Shown here: positions 1-7,845 of the stretch, in pieces
Layout: every line of letters starts with the position of its first letter
How positions within the stretch are numbered: position 1 is the first letter of the stretch
Assembly: GCF_001015195.1 (NCBI RefSeq)
Contig: NZ_LDES01000052.1
Span: forward strand, 23,141-87,140
From: Sphingomonas sp. Y57
GTDB taxonomy: Bacteria; Pseudomonadota; Alphaproteobacteria; Sphingomonadales; Sphingomonadaceae
Direction: 5' to 3'
Length of the DNA: 64,000 nt
Notes under the pieces: model-generated
Database searches by the model: none
What the model saw: the letters and a program-made list of their open reading frames with translations, nothing else
What the model was told of the DNA's origin: nothing
Made by a program: the position numbers and the translations under genes

Positions 1-2
1 GT

Positions 3-974
3 CCCGATTCATATCGAGATCGTCCTGAGCCGGTTGACGATCCCCTGTCGCAGATCCTGTCTCTCCTGGACGCGCGAGCCGTCGTTTCGAGCGGGCTGAG
101 CGCGCGGGGTGGCTGGGCGATCCAGGTTTCCCCCCTTCGCGCCCTCAAGTGCAACTTCATCAAACAAGGAAACTGCTTTCTCGAGGTCGAGGGTGAGCGC
201 TGGGCGCTCGCGGAAGGGGATTGCTTTCTCGTCGGACCCGATCAGCCCTTCCTTATCGGTACGGATCTCGATCGGCTGCCGCGACCTGCGGCGGAAGTCT
301 TTGCTGGGACAGAGGTGAGCGGCTTTGCCTGGCTCGACGCGGGACCGGGGCACCGGTTCCATTGCCTCAGCGGTCGAATGGACCTTCCGAACACCGCCGG
401 ACTGTGGGTGGAGGGCCTGCCGCCGGTCGTGGTGGTCCGTTCGGATCAGCCTGCAGGCGAGCGCCTGCACTGGCTTCTCGACAGATTGAATGACGAGCTC
501 GCATCGGGCCTGGCCGGCGCCGCGGCGATGGCTTCGAACATAATGCAGATGGTCTTCATCGAGCTGATCAGGAACGTTCCCGGTGAGCGGACCGGCAGCT
601 GGCTCGCGGCTCTCGCCGACCCCCGTATCGGTGCTTCGCTCAGGGCAATGCATCGCGACCCTCAGCGACATTGGCGGATCGACGATCTCGCAAGCATCGC
701 GCATCTTTCGCGGTCACGGTTTTCGGATCGTTTCCGCCGGGCGGTAGGCAAGGCTCCCATGGTTTACCTGCTGCACTGGCGGATGGAACTTGCGCGAAGG
801 GAACTCGCCCGTCCGAATAGCTCAATCGCAATGGTGGCCGAGCGCGCCGGCTACAACTCGGAAAGCGCGTTCGGCCATGCGTTCCGCAGAACGATCGGAG
901 TGACGCCCCGCCAGTCGCAGAAGTTGTCGGAGCGCGACAGGGCCTCGGCCGGGTCGAAGGACCTGCGAGCCTGA
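3..974 (+). CDS. AraC-family transcriptional regulator with N-terminal cupin domain, 5' end outside window
   Basis: The reading frame is open from the first bases of the window to the stop at 972-974, so the start codon lies upstream and only the last 323 residues are seen. The first ~100 visible residues fit the cupin sensor of the cupin_6/AraC group (a stretch like LKCNFIKQGNCFLEVEGE followed by LAEGDCFLVGPDQPF). The last ~100 residues hold the double helix-turn-helix typical of AraC proteins (WRIDDLASIAHLSRSRFSDR, then VAERAGYNSESAFGHAFR). Such proteins bind promoter DNA and respond to a small ligand, often controlling an adjacent oxidoreductase gene. No target is visible here because the next gene is convergent. 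The family assignment is firm; the effector is unknown. Confidence 0.85.
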   Translation, partial: PDSYRDRPEPVDDPLSQILSLLDARAVVSSGLSARGGWAIQVSPLRALKCNFIKQGNCFLEVEGERWALAEGDCFLVGPDQPFLIGTDLDRLPRPAAEVFAGTEVSGFAWLDAGPGHRFHCLSGRMDLPNTAGLWVEGLPPVVVVRSDQPAGERLHWLLDRLNDELASGLAGAAAMASNIMQMVFIELIRNVPGERTGSWLAALADPRIGASLRAMHRDPQRHWRIDDLASIAHLSRSRFSDRFRRAVGKAPMVYLLHWRMELARRELARPNSSIAMVAERAGYNSESAFGHAFRRTIGVTPRQSQKLSERDRASAGSKDLRA

Positions 975-1117
975 AAACCCGGTGCGGCCAGCAAGCATCC
1001 GCCTCCGGCAGCAGCGCGGACGAAGGTGCATCATCAGCGGGATGCGAAGTCTTTTCGGCGGCCGTTGCCGTGGCACCCGGCCGAAACCGAGCCTAGCAAA
1101 ACAGTTCGCACGCCGAC

Positions 1118-1696
1118 TCAGGTTTCGGCAGGACTGATCCACTTGCTTTCGACCGGTGCCCTGTATCGACCGATCGCCTGCAGCAACGCGCCGGGTTCCT
1201 CCGCGACGAGCAGCATCTCGCGATGCACTCGCTTGAGAAAGCCTGCATCGACGACATGGTCCAGGAACGCCAGCAACTGATCATAGAAACCCATGACGTT
1301 CAGCAAGGCGCAGGGTTTGCGGTGGCTTCCCAGCTGCGCCCATGTCCAGACTTCGAAAATCTCCTCGAAGGTGCCGATGCCTCCCGGCAAGGCGATGAAC
1401 CCATCCGACAAGTCGGCCATCAGCTGCTTGCGTTCGTGCATGGATCGCACGACCCGCAGGTCGGTCAATCCTCGATGAGCGATTTCCTTGTCGACCAGCG
1501 CTTGCGGGATCACGCCTGTCACACGGCCGCCCTCGGCGAGCGCGGCGTCGGCAACCGCGCCCATCAATCCCACCGCCGCCCCGCCATAGACCAGCTCGAC
1601 GGAATTGCGGGCCAGCAGCCCGCCGAGCGCCGCGGTGGCGGCCTGGTATTCCGATCCGCAGCCTTGGCTCGATCCGGAAAAAACACAAATCCGCAT
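1118..1696 (-). CDS. LOG-family nucleoside 5'-monophosphate phosphoribohydrolase (TIGR00730 type)
   Basis: A 192-residue cytosolic Rossmann-fold protein of normal length for the LOG family. The two family motifs are present: MHERK at residues 86-90 and PGGIGTFEE at residues 104-112. These bind phosphate and carry out hydrolysis of the N-glycosidic bond in cytokinin-type or purine nucleoside monophosphates. In plants and fungi the family activates cytokinins. In most bacteria the true substrate is unclear and annotations such as lysine decarboxylase are wrong. It faces the AraC gene convergently and lies about 125 bp downstream of the flavoprotein gene on the same strand. The spacing neither proves nor excludes co-transcription. 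Confidence 0.9.
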   Translation of the reverse strand: MRICVFSGSSQGCGSEYQAATAALGGLLARNSVELVYGGAAVGLMGAVADAALAEGGRVTGVIPQALVDKEIAHRGLTDLRVVRSMHERKQLMADLSDGFIALPGGIGTFEEIFEVWTWAQLGSHRKPCALLNVMGFYDQLLAFLDHVVDAGFLKRVHREMLLVAEEPGALLQAIGRYRAPVESKWISPAET

Positions 1697-1822
1697 AGGT
1701 TCTCCAGCATGGTTTGGAGTGAATAAGACGCGATCATCATGATCCCGCCTGGTTCTGTCAGGCCGACGGATGTGGGATGGTTGACCGGCCGGCCGTGCGC
1801 GGCCAGCCGGGCCTCCGACGTC

Positions 1823-3037
1823 TCAGAAGTCGACCGTCCTGGCCTCCAAGGCATTCTGGAAAGCCGCTTTGCGGTCAGCCGCCGGCGGATAAATCCATAC
1901 AGCATTGATTTCCATCTTCACCTTCTTCGCGTCGGCGCCGGTGATCTCCACGCTGCGGGGTGACCAGCCGCGAGTGAAGATCGCAGTGTCGGGACCGAGA
2001 TCGAGGCAGACGACATAGGATGGCTGATCGTATGGAAGCACAGGTTCGCCCAGCAGATCGGCAGCCGCATTGTGACCGGCGAATGCGCCCAGCCGGCGTG
2101 CATGCTGGCACGACATCAATGAGAAATGTCCGTCATTGTCGGTCGCTGCCTTCGCGGTATCGCCCGTGGCAAAGACGCGCGGGCAGCCGGGAACCCGAAG
2201 ATCGGGATCGACGATGATACGGCCGAGATTGTCGCGTTCGGCAGGCAGTTGCGAGGTCAGCGGCGAGGCGCGCATGCCGGCGGACCAGATCACGGTGTCG
2301 GTCTCGATCCGCTCGCCGTTCTCCAGAGTGACGCTGCCTTTGTCGAGCCGAGCGATGCCCGCGCCAAGCATGGTTTCGATGCCGAGGTCGCGCAGCCGTG
2401 CCTCGATATAGGGGCGAGGCTCCACGCCCATATCGGGAGCGATGACCGGTCCGCGCTCGACGATGACCACGCGCAAAGGAGCGTCCTGCCCGAGAATTTC
2501 GCATAGCCGGGCCGGCATCTCGGTTGCCACCTCAATGCCGGTGAAGCCACCACCGCCAACCACGACCGTGTTTCGGCCCGGCGAATCGGGTCGATCGGCC
2601 AATGCGTGCAGATGCCTATCCAGCGCAATGGCACCATCATGGTCCGTCACGGTGTGACCGAATTCGGCAAGGCCGGGAATCGGCGGCTGGAAGCCATGGC
2701 TTCCCGCCGCAAGTATCAGGCGGTCATAGGCGATTTTGTCGGCATCGCCGTCGCTGCCGGTGACCGTCACCGTCCCGCGTTCATGGTCAATCGTCTCCAC
2801 GCTGCCGGCATGGAAGCTGATGTCGGTTGCGGCGAACAGTTCGCCCAAAGGTGCGACCATGGATGCCGGCTCGCGCTCGTACAGTCGCGGGCGGACAACC
2901 AGGGCCGGCTCTGGGGCGACGACGGTGATTTTCAGGTCGTCTGCAGAGACGCCTTTCTCGTCGCGCACTCGCGCCGCCGAAAGCGCGGCCATCAGGCCGG
3001 CAAATCCGGCTCCGACGATAACAATGTGCTGTGCCAT
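1823..3037 (-). CDS. NAD(P)/FAD-dependent oxidoreductase, NDH-2-like
   Basis: A 404-residue flavoprotein of the pyridine nucleotide-disulfide family. The N-terminus carries the FAD-binding dinucleotide fold (VIVGAGFAGL, residues 5-14). A second glycine-rich fold for NAD(P)H follows near residue 160 (VVGGGGFTGIEVATEM). A typical FAD-contacting VFATGD motif lies near residue 290. The family includes type II NADH dehydrogenases that pass electrons from NADH to quinone without proton pumping. There is no clear C-terminal amphipathic membrane anchor, so the acceptor is uncertain. The start follows a run resembling GAGGAGAATATCGC just upstream on the minus strand, a good ribosome-binding site. It appears monocistronic or loosely linked to the LOG gene downstream. 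Confidence 0.85.
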   Translation of the reverse strand: MAQHIVIVGAGFAGLMAALSAARVRDEKGVSADDLKITVVAPEPALVVRPRLYEREPASMVAPLGELFAATDISFHAGSVETIDHERGTVTVTGSDGDADKIAYDRLILAAGSHGFQPPIPGLAEFGHTVTDHDGAIALDRHLHALADRPDSPGRNTVVVGGGGFTGIEVATEMPARLCEILGQDAPLRVVIVERGPVIAPDMGVEPRPYIEARLRDLGIETMLGAGIARLDKGSVTLENGERIETDTVIWSAGMRASPLTSQLPAERDNLGRIIVDPDLRVPGCPRVFATGDTAKAATDNDGHFSLMSCQHARRLGAFAGHNAAADLLGEPVLPYDQPSYVVCLDLGPDTAIFTRGWSPRSVEITGADAKKVKMEINAVWIYPPAADRKAAFQNALEARTVDF

Positions 3038-3322
3038 GCGATATTCTCCTCGGTGGGCAGCATCGGTAATTGCCGTGCCTCCGCGGGACCGCTGTTCAGG
3101 CCTGGAGGACGCGCCGAGGATCGCGAAGGTCGCGCTGATCGGCTACCGTGCGAGAGGCTAGCCTTGGCACGCGAACGGCTATGCAAATCTATCCTTTGGA
3201 ACAGATCCGGGGTCGCCCTGCGTGCGTGCAAGGGTCTCGGGAGGCTGCATCCGCGATCGACCATTCAGGCGGAGCAATGCCGCCAAGCCGAAAGGCTTGA
3301 CGCACGGTAAGTCGATCCTCGC

Positions 3323-3574
3323 CTATTCCGCGCCGCCGACAGCTTCGCCGTCGCAGGCGCGCACCACGGGATTGGCGCGTTGCGTGCAGTGGAACGGGTT
3401 TCGTTTGGAGAACCGGTCACGACGCTTCTCGTCGTCATCGGATCCCTGTGGCCAGAATCTGTGCAGCAGCACGGCTAGACTTGCGGCCAGAAGGTCCTGC
3501 TCGAGGGGCGTCAGTCGCAAAGCTATGGTTGCGATCATGATCACGCCGTCCGCTGCCAGGCGCCGCAGGTTCAC
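3323..3574 (-). CDS. small hypothetical protein, translationally coupled to upstream membrane protein gene
   Basis: An 83-residue frame starting at GTG. The start codon overlaps the TGA stop of the preceding gene (GTGA, 3571-3574), the usual sign of translational coupling. The first ~40 residues are hydrophobic-amphipathic (VIMIATIALRLTPLEQDLLA) and could form one helix. The remainder is charged and contains two cysteines. I do not recognise a family. Support for it being real is the overlap with its neighbour and the lack of any competing gene. Against it are its size and the high-GC background, where chance frames are common. Confidence 0.4.
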   Translation of the reverse strand: MNLRRLAADGVIMIATIALRLTPLEQDLLAASLAVLLHRFWPQGSDDDEKRRDRFSKRNPFHCTQRANPVVRACDGEAVGGAE

Positions 3575-3828
3575 TGGCCGTGTCGCCTTCTTTTACCGTC
3601 CCGATCGCTCATCGAGGCCAGCGGCGGCGTAACGGTGATGAACGCCACACAGCCCAAGATCATGGACAGGACCAGGTCACCCAGCGAGGCGAAGGTCCAT
3701 CCCCCGACGGCAAGCGCGACGATCGTCGGAACCACGAGTAGGGATAGCTGGCTCCAGGCCGACCCGTTCGAGCGGGGGGTTCTGATCCTCGAATTGCCGC
3801 GACGGGATGTCTGCTGCTCGGATTTCAT
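3571..3828 (-). CDS. small hypothetical membrane protein
   Basis: An 85-residue protein with a basic, polar N-terminus (about 25 residues), then two hydrophobic stretches (LSLLVVPTIVALAVGGWTF and LVLSMILGCVAFITVTPPL) that would form two transmembrane helices. It ends in a basic tail (DRDGKRRRH), placing both termini in the cytoplasm by the positive-inside rule. No family is recognised. Its stop overlaps the start of the next small gene by four bases, so the two probably form a small operon. The hydrophobic pattern makes it more convincing than its partner. Confidence 0.5.
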   Translation of the reverse strand: MKSEQQTSRRGNSRIRTPRSNGSAWSQLSLLVVPTIVALAVGGWTFASLGDLVLSMILGCVAFITVTPPLASMSDRDGKRRRHGQ

Positions 3829-4166
3829 GGAATCTGCCTCAGTAACCTGACGGCAAACTGGCCCTGAGCGCAGGCGGCAACCATCCAGCTATGGTTGTGG
3901 GCGACCTGTCCGGACGCATGCCAGAACCAAGTCAAGGGACGACAAGCGGCTATCGTCTCCATGGAACTGACCTCGCCACGAGCCGACATGGGCGCGCGCC
4001 CGTCCAACCTGGCTGGCCTCCGGCTATACGGAAGGCTGTGTCGGGTGCGCTGGATCGCTGGCGATGCCCGGCCGATGGAACGATCCCGGGCAGCTGGGCA
4101 CAGACTTAACGATCTCCCGAGCACGCGCAGCCATTGCCGTGTCTCATGACGACATAGGAGATTGAG
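3829..4166. other. intergenic region, no gene recognised
   Basis: About 340 bases between the small membrane-protein gene on the minus strand and the outer-membrane protein gene on the plus strand. It should hold the divergent promoters. Frames on both strands translate to arginine- and proline-rich sequence without recognisable domains and look like high-GC noise. I see no convincing -35/-10 pair or repeat. A Shine-Dalgarno AGGAG stands about 9 bases before the ATG at 4167. Confidence 0.5.
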
Positions 4167-4766
4167 ATGAAAACCCGGATACTTACCGCTGCCGCGCTGG
4201 CCTGTTGGTCAACGCATGCGTCTGCACAGGACTTCAACGGGCCGTCGATCGGCGTCCAGGCGGGCTGGAACAGCACCGATGTACGCCTGCCCACGGCGAG
4301 TGCGGGAATCCCTGGCGTCGACCGATCGTCCGATGCGTTCGTCGGGGGCGCATTCCTGGCTTATGACTACGAAGTAGTGCCGCAGGTCGTGATCGGGGCA
4401 CAGGCTGAGTTCAATCTCGCTGCTTCCGACGAATTCGGGGCGGCGGGCGACATTGCCAGGATCGAGGTCGACCCTCAGTACGCCTTCGACCTGACCGCTC
4501 GCGCAGGCTATCTCGCGACACCCGCAACCCTGATCTATGTCCGTGGCGGTTACAGCAATGCCCGGGTTCGCACGACGATCACGACAAATGCGCAGAAGGC
4601 CTCGTCATCCGATAATCGGGACGGATGGATGGTTGGAGGCGGTGTCGAGCGAATGATCACCGATCATGTATCTGCCCGCTTGGAATACAGATATGCGGAC
4701 CTTGGTGAGGGCCCGGAGAAATTCGACCGGCATCAGGTGTTGGTCGGCGCGGCCTATCGCTTCTGA
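4167..4766 (+). CDS. outer-membrane beta-barrel protein (OmpA-like/opacity porin family)
   Basis: A 199-residue exported protein. Residues 1-21 form a signal peptide (MKTRILTAAALACWSTHASA) with cleavage expected after ASA. The mature part alternates hydrophobic and polar residues in strands, as in eight-stranded barrels: GVQAGWN at the start, AFDLTARAGYL and LIYVRGGYSNAR in the middle, SARLEYRYADLG near the end. It closes with the terminal phenylalanine (VLVGAAYRF) recognised by the BAM machinery. Length fits the OMP_b-brl family (PF13505). The role is likely structural or small-solute permeability; nothing specific can be inferred. The start is supported by AGGAGATTGAG ahead of the ATG. Confidence 0.85.
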   Translation: MKTRILTAAALACWSTHASAQDFNGPSIGVQAGWNSTDVRLPTASAGIPGVDRSSDAFVGGAFLAYDYEVVPQVVIGAQAEFNLAASDEFGAAGDIARIEVDPQYAFDLTARAGYLATPATLIYVRGGYSNARVRTTITTNAQKASSSDNRDGWMVGGGVERMITDHVSARLEYRYADLGEGPEKFDRHQVLVGAAYRF

Positions 4767-5167
4767 AGCGAGTGCGAGCGCGGCGGAATCTCCAAAGGGT
4801 ATATCGCCGCGCTCCAGCTTCTCGGAGCCGAAGGCGAATATTCGGCTCTTGCCGCGTGAGCGACCAGTCGAACGCCGGTGGAGGACAGCGAGACGCGGTT
4901 CCGGTTCTTCGCAAAGCCGGTTCAACCCGAGCCTCGCATTGGCGTGAAGTGCCGCGGACCCTTTAGGCGCGGCTGGAAGGCGATAATTCCGAACCCGTCT
5001 TGACGGATCTGAGAGCTCGGACGCGCGCTGATCTCTGCAGGATTTTCCGGTGGATCGCGAAACTCTGGGCGGAGGCGGTCGACACTATTGCTATCGAACT
5101 GTCGTGCCGTCACGGAGCCAGGATCGGACGCGAAATCAGTCTCATCACAGGACGTTCGGCAACCTGA
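4767..5167. other. intergenic region, no gene recognised
   Basis: Some 400 bases downstream of the outer-membrane protein gene. Short frames exist on both strands but none has a recognisable fold, and they mutually overlap. The region leads into the decayed methyltransferase gene and may hold further unrecognisable remains of it. I see no terminator hairpin with a T-tract. Confidence 0.4.
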
Positions 5168-5404
5168 TCGGGGTCGCCGGCGCAGCAGATGACGAAATGG
5201 CAGGCCGTGCGCGACATCCCGGTCAGGCAGACGCTGTCCTACGCCGAGGTCGCCGAGCATGGGCACGCCAAGCGCAATGCGGGCGGTCGCGCCAGCGTGC
5301 GTGGCCAACAGATTATCGGTCGTGCTTTCCTATTACCGGGTGGTGCGCAGCGATGGCCCGCTGTCCGACTAAGGCCGATTGGTGCCGGGCGACTCTGCGC
5401 TGAG
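5168..5404 (+). pseudogene. remnant of O6-methylguanine-DNA methyltransferase (Ada/Ogt C-terminal domain)
   Basis: Two frames together recover the DNA-binding half of an Ada/Ogt methyltransferase. Frame one (5168 to ~5258) reads QQMTKWQAVRDIPVRQTLSYAEVAE, matching the family's FQxxVWQALRxIPxGxTxSYGEVA. Frame two (5271-5372) reads AMRAVAPACVANRLSVVLSYYR then VVRSDGPLSD and a stop, matching AVAxACxxNPLxVxIPCHRVVRSDG. The intact enzyme repairs alkylated guanine by transfer to the cysteine of PCHRV. Here that motif has become SYYRV, so the acceptor cysteine is gone. A frameshift lies between about 5258 and 5271, with another after 5372. The N-terminal part is not recognisable. This is an old, inactive copy. 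Confidence 0.7.
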
Positions 5405-5489
5405 CGGATGGCTGACTCTGACGGAAACTGCCGTTCAAAGACCGATCGGCGGACGACGCAGATTGGGTTGGAAGCCGTTGTTCCCCGTC

Positions 5490-5543
5490 TGTGCCATTGG
5501 CGCTGACGGGGAACACTTGTCCGCCGTCAGCGCTCATGGCACA
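5490..5543. repeat. inverted repeat at left end of IS element
   Basis: 5490-5509 (TGTGCCATTGGCGCTGACGG) pairs with 5524-5543 at 18 of 20 positions. A competing perfect 9-bp stem (TTCCCCGTC at 5481-5489 with GACGGGGAA at 5505-5513) shares the left arm, so two mutually exclusive hairpins can form. This may include the IS end or a transcription-blocking structure. Confidence 0.6.
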
Positions 5544-5563
5544 GATTTGAGGTTGTGATTTAA

Positions 5564-5620
5564 GGAGGATCTGGGCTTCGTCGCAGTGACGAAGGAACGA
5601 AGATGAAGCCCAGATCCTCC
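5564..5620. repeat. hairpin overlapping the transposase start codon
   Basis: A perfect 16-bp inverted repeat: GGAGGATCTGGGCTTC at 5564-5579 and its complement at 5605-5620, with a 25-base loop. The orfA ATG at 5603-5605 sits at the edge of the right arm. RNA read in from outside would fold over the start codon, whereas transcripts beginning inside the loop would not. This resembles the self-limiting structures known in other insertion sequences. Confidence 0.65.
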
Positions 5621-5989
5621 AATGCAAAATCGTCGGCGAAGGCCCCTGCTGAGCGGGTGGTGAAGGACATCCGGCGGCAGACGCGGCGCCATTTCTCGGC
5701 CGAGGACAAGATCCGGATCGTGCTGGAAGGCCTGCGCGGCGAAGACAGCATCGCCGAGCTGTGCCGCAAGGAAGGCATCGCCCAGAGCCTGTACTACACC
5801 TGGTCGAAGGAGTTCATGGAAGCAGGCAAGCGCCGTCTCGCCGGCGACACCGCTCGAGCCGCGACCACCGGCGAGGTGCAGGACCTGCGTCGCGAAGCCC
5901 GTGCGCTGAAGGAATGCGTGGCCGACCTGACGCTGGAAAACCGGTTGCTCAAAAAAAGCATGATAGCGGATGGGGGCGACGACGAATGA
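5603..5989 (+). CDS. IS3-family transposase OrfA
   Basis: A 128-residue protein with the HTH_Tnp_1 helix-turn-helix (HFSAEDKIRIVLEGL then SIAELCRKEGIAQSLYYTW), which recognises the element ends. A leucine-zipper-like coiled coil follows (LRREARALKECVADLTLENRLLKKS) and allows OrfA multimerisation. It ends by overlapping orfB (ATG 5986-5988, TGA 5987-5989). The A7 tract at 5951-5957 encoding the Leu-Lys-Lys segment is a plausible -1 frameshift site. Alone, OrfA typically acts as a regulator of transposition. Since orfB is truncated, the element cannot move on its own. Confidence 0.85.
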   Translation: MKPRSSNAKSSAKAPAERVVKDIRRQTRRHFSAEDKIRIVLEGLRGEDSIAELCRKEGIAQSLYYTWSKEFMEAGKRRLAGDTARAATTGEVQDLRREARALKECVADLTLENRLLKKSMIADGGDDE

Positions 5990-6300
5990 GGTATCCCGCA
6001 TCCGAGAAGCTCGAGATCATCAGGATCGTCGAGCAGTCGCACCTGCCGGCCAAGCGCACGCTCGACCAGCTCGGCATCCCCCGGCGGACCTTCTACCGCT
6101 GGTATGATCGCTACCTCGAGGGCGGGCCAGAAGCGTTGGAGGATCGGCCATCGGCGCCGAGCCGGGTGTGGAACCGCATCGGCCAGGACATCCAGGACCA
6201 GATTGTCGAGATGGCGCTGGACGCGACCGACCTCAGCCCCCGCGAACTGGCCGTGCGCTTCACCGACGAGAAGCGCTACTTCGTGTCGGAATCAACGGTC
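5986..6300 (+). pseudogene. IS3-family transposase OrfB, truncated
   Basis: The first ~105 residues of OrfB are intact: an N-terminal helix-turn-helix region (KRTLDQLGIPRRTFYRWYDRY) and the linker up to FTDEKRYFVSESTV. Homologues continue with YRLL and the DDE integrase core. Here the frame runs into unrelated sequence (LLGGFDVGGF) and stops at 6370-6372. The whole DDE catalytic domain is missing. The junction at ~6300 coincides with the TAA stop of the methyltransferase on the other strand, marking a recombination or deletion endpoint. Confidence 0.8.
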
Positions 6301-7752
6301 TTACTCGGCGGCTTCGACGTCGGGGGCTTCGTTCGATCGCTCCTGGGCAAGTTCCTCGAACGTCTTGCCTGATGCCTGGTGCACCGCCTGCTTGCCCGTC
6401 ATCTGCTGCCAGCGTGCGATGGTGACATCGACATAGCCGGGATCGAGATCGATGCCGCAGGCTATCCGCCCCGTCGCCTCGGCAGCGATCAGGGTCGTGC
6501 CCGATCCCATGAAGGGATCGAAGACAAGGTCGCCCCGCCGGGTGACGTCCTGAAAGGCATCGGCGACGAGCTCGACGGGCTTCGGCGTCGGATGGTCCGC
6601 CAGCACCTTGCCGGCCGACGAGCCCTTTTGGTTGGCCCCGGCATAGGTCCAGACATTCGTCCGGTTGCGGCCGTTCTTCCCCAACAGGACATTGTTGGTC
6701 GCGGGCGATGGCTCGGTGCAGAACACAACCACCTCCTCATAGGCCGAGCGATACAGGCTTCCCATACCGCCGCTGCCCTTGTTCCAGACCGCCTTGTTGA
6801 TCCGGTGTAGGCCGGCATCGCGCCCGGCGAACATCAGCAGGTCGACCTGTCTCCAATCCATGCAGGCGAAGATCACGGCACCTGGCGACGCATGCTCCTT
6901 GCAGCGCTGGAGGTAGCCGCCAAGGAAGGCGCGGAAATCCTCGTCGGACATTTCGCCGACGCCCATGGCGAAGTCCTTATGCTTCTTCTTGCCAAGGCCG
7001 CTGACCACGCCTTCGATCTTGATGTTGTAGGGCGGGTCGGAGAAGACGCAGTCGATCTGTCGGCCGGCCAGAAGCGTCTCGTAACTCTCGATGGCCAACG
7101 CATCTCCGCAGAGCAGGCGATGCTGATCCAGCAGCCAGAGATCACCCAGCGCTGACACCGGAGCGGGAGGGTTGGAGGGTATGGCCTCATCGAGACCCGC
7201 CATCCCCAATTCCTGCCCCAGGATGAGATCGAGTTCTCCCGGAGCGAAGCCGGTTAGGTTGATATCCAGATCGCCGATCTTGAGCTCTTCGAGCTCGACC
7301 GACAGCTCGTCCAAATCCCATTCGCCGGTTTCCTGGATCCGGTTAAGGGCGATCCGCGCGAGGCGAAGCTCTTCGGCCGATAGATGATCGATGATCACGC
7401 ACTCGATATCCGGCAGGCCCATGCCTCGCGCCACCTCGACGAGGATGTGACCGTCGATGATCTTACCGTCGGGCGAGATGATGATCGGCTTCACCATGCC
7501 CAGCCGCGAGACGGAGCGGGTGACCCGTTTAAGCTGCTCGGGCGAGGTTCGCCGGGTGCGGCGATCGGCGTCCTGCAGGCGGTCTAGCGGCCAGCGTTCG
7601 GAGCGGAGCTTCGGGGTTGGGTCATTCCGGGCGACAGCCGCATGGCTATCCGCTTTTACCCTTGCCGCATTGCCCTTCAGTCGCCTTCGGTTACGCTCCT
7701 GGACTTGAGTTTTCAGGCTGGTTGGTAGGTTGGCGGGATCTCGATCAGCCAT
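6301..7752 (-). CDS. ParB-like domain / DNA methyltransferase fusion (beta-class N6-adenine or N4-cytosine)
   Basis: A 483-residue protein with two modules. Residues ~52-150 form a ParB/sulfiredoxin-like domain (LGMVKPIIISPDGKIIDGH, then LSAEELRLARIALNRIQE). Residues ~205-455 form an amino-methyltransferase: DPPY at 239-242 comes before the SAM-binding FDPFMGSGTT at 411-420, the beta-class order. It would methylate exocyclic amino groups in DNA using S-adenosylmethionine. No restriction endonuclease is seen nearby, so it is an orphan or island-borne methylase. Such fusions commonly travel in alphaproteobacterial prophages and islands, often with a DUF5681 gene as here. The stop codon sits exactly at the IS junction, so the extreme C-terminus may have been altered. 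Sequence specificity cannot be inferred. Confidence 0.88.
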   Translation of the reverse strand: MADRDPANLPTSLKTQVQERNRRRLKGNAARVKADSHAAVARNDPTPKLRSERWPLDRLQDADRRTRRTSPEQLKRVTRSVSRLGMVKPIIISPDGKIIDGHILVEVARGMGLPDIECVIIDHLSAEELRLARIALNRIQETGEWDLDELSVELEELKIGDLDINLTGFAPGELDLILGQELGMAGLDEAIPSNPPAPVSALGDLWLLDQHRLLCGDALAIESYETLLAGRQIDCVFSDPPYNIKIEGVVSGLGKKKHKDFAMGVGEMSDEDFRAFLGGYLQRCKEHASPGAVIFACMDWRQVDLLMFAGRDAGLHRINKAVWNKGSGGMGSLYRSAYEEVVVFCTEPSPATNNVLLGKNGRNRTNVWTYAGANQKGSSAGKVLADHPTPKPVELVADAFQDVTRRGDLVFDPFMGSGTTLIAAEATGRIACGIDLDPGYVDVTIARWQQMTGKQAVHQASGKTFEELAQERSNEAPDVEAAE

Positions 7753-7845
7753 GCGCTGACCTCCTGTGGAATAGTTGAGAAAGCATGACCGGGGTGCGCC
7801 AGAACCCGTGCAGAGCCGCTGCTGGCGCCCCGAGGTCCGGATTTT

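Larger units (their letters stand above)
5481..6300 (+). mobile_element. IS3-family insertion sequence, left part only, truncated inside orfB
   Basis: The element contains a complete orfA (5603-5989) and the first ~105 codons of orfB, overlapping in the -1 frame as is usual for IS3 elements. An A7 run at 5951-5957 just before the end of orfA is a likely slippery site for the OrfAB fusion. Upstream sequence holds nested inverted repeats (5481-5513, 5490-5543, 5564-5620). The left terminal repeat probably lies in this zone, but without the right end it cannot be fixed, so the start coordinate is approximate. The element stops abruptly at about 6300, where it meets the 3' end of the methyltransferase gene. 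No other half was found at the far side of the accessory patch. Confidence 0.7.

Noticed and set aside
3825..4124. 99-residue minus-strand frame upstream of the outer-membrane protein gene
   Set aside because: It overlaps the start of the small membrane-protein gene and its composition looks like noise.
4978..4990. GGCGATAATTCC near 5 kb
   Set aside because: Only half of the IclR-type motif matches, and it is 30 kb from the catabolic region with no target gene.
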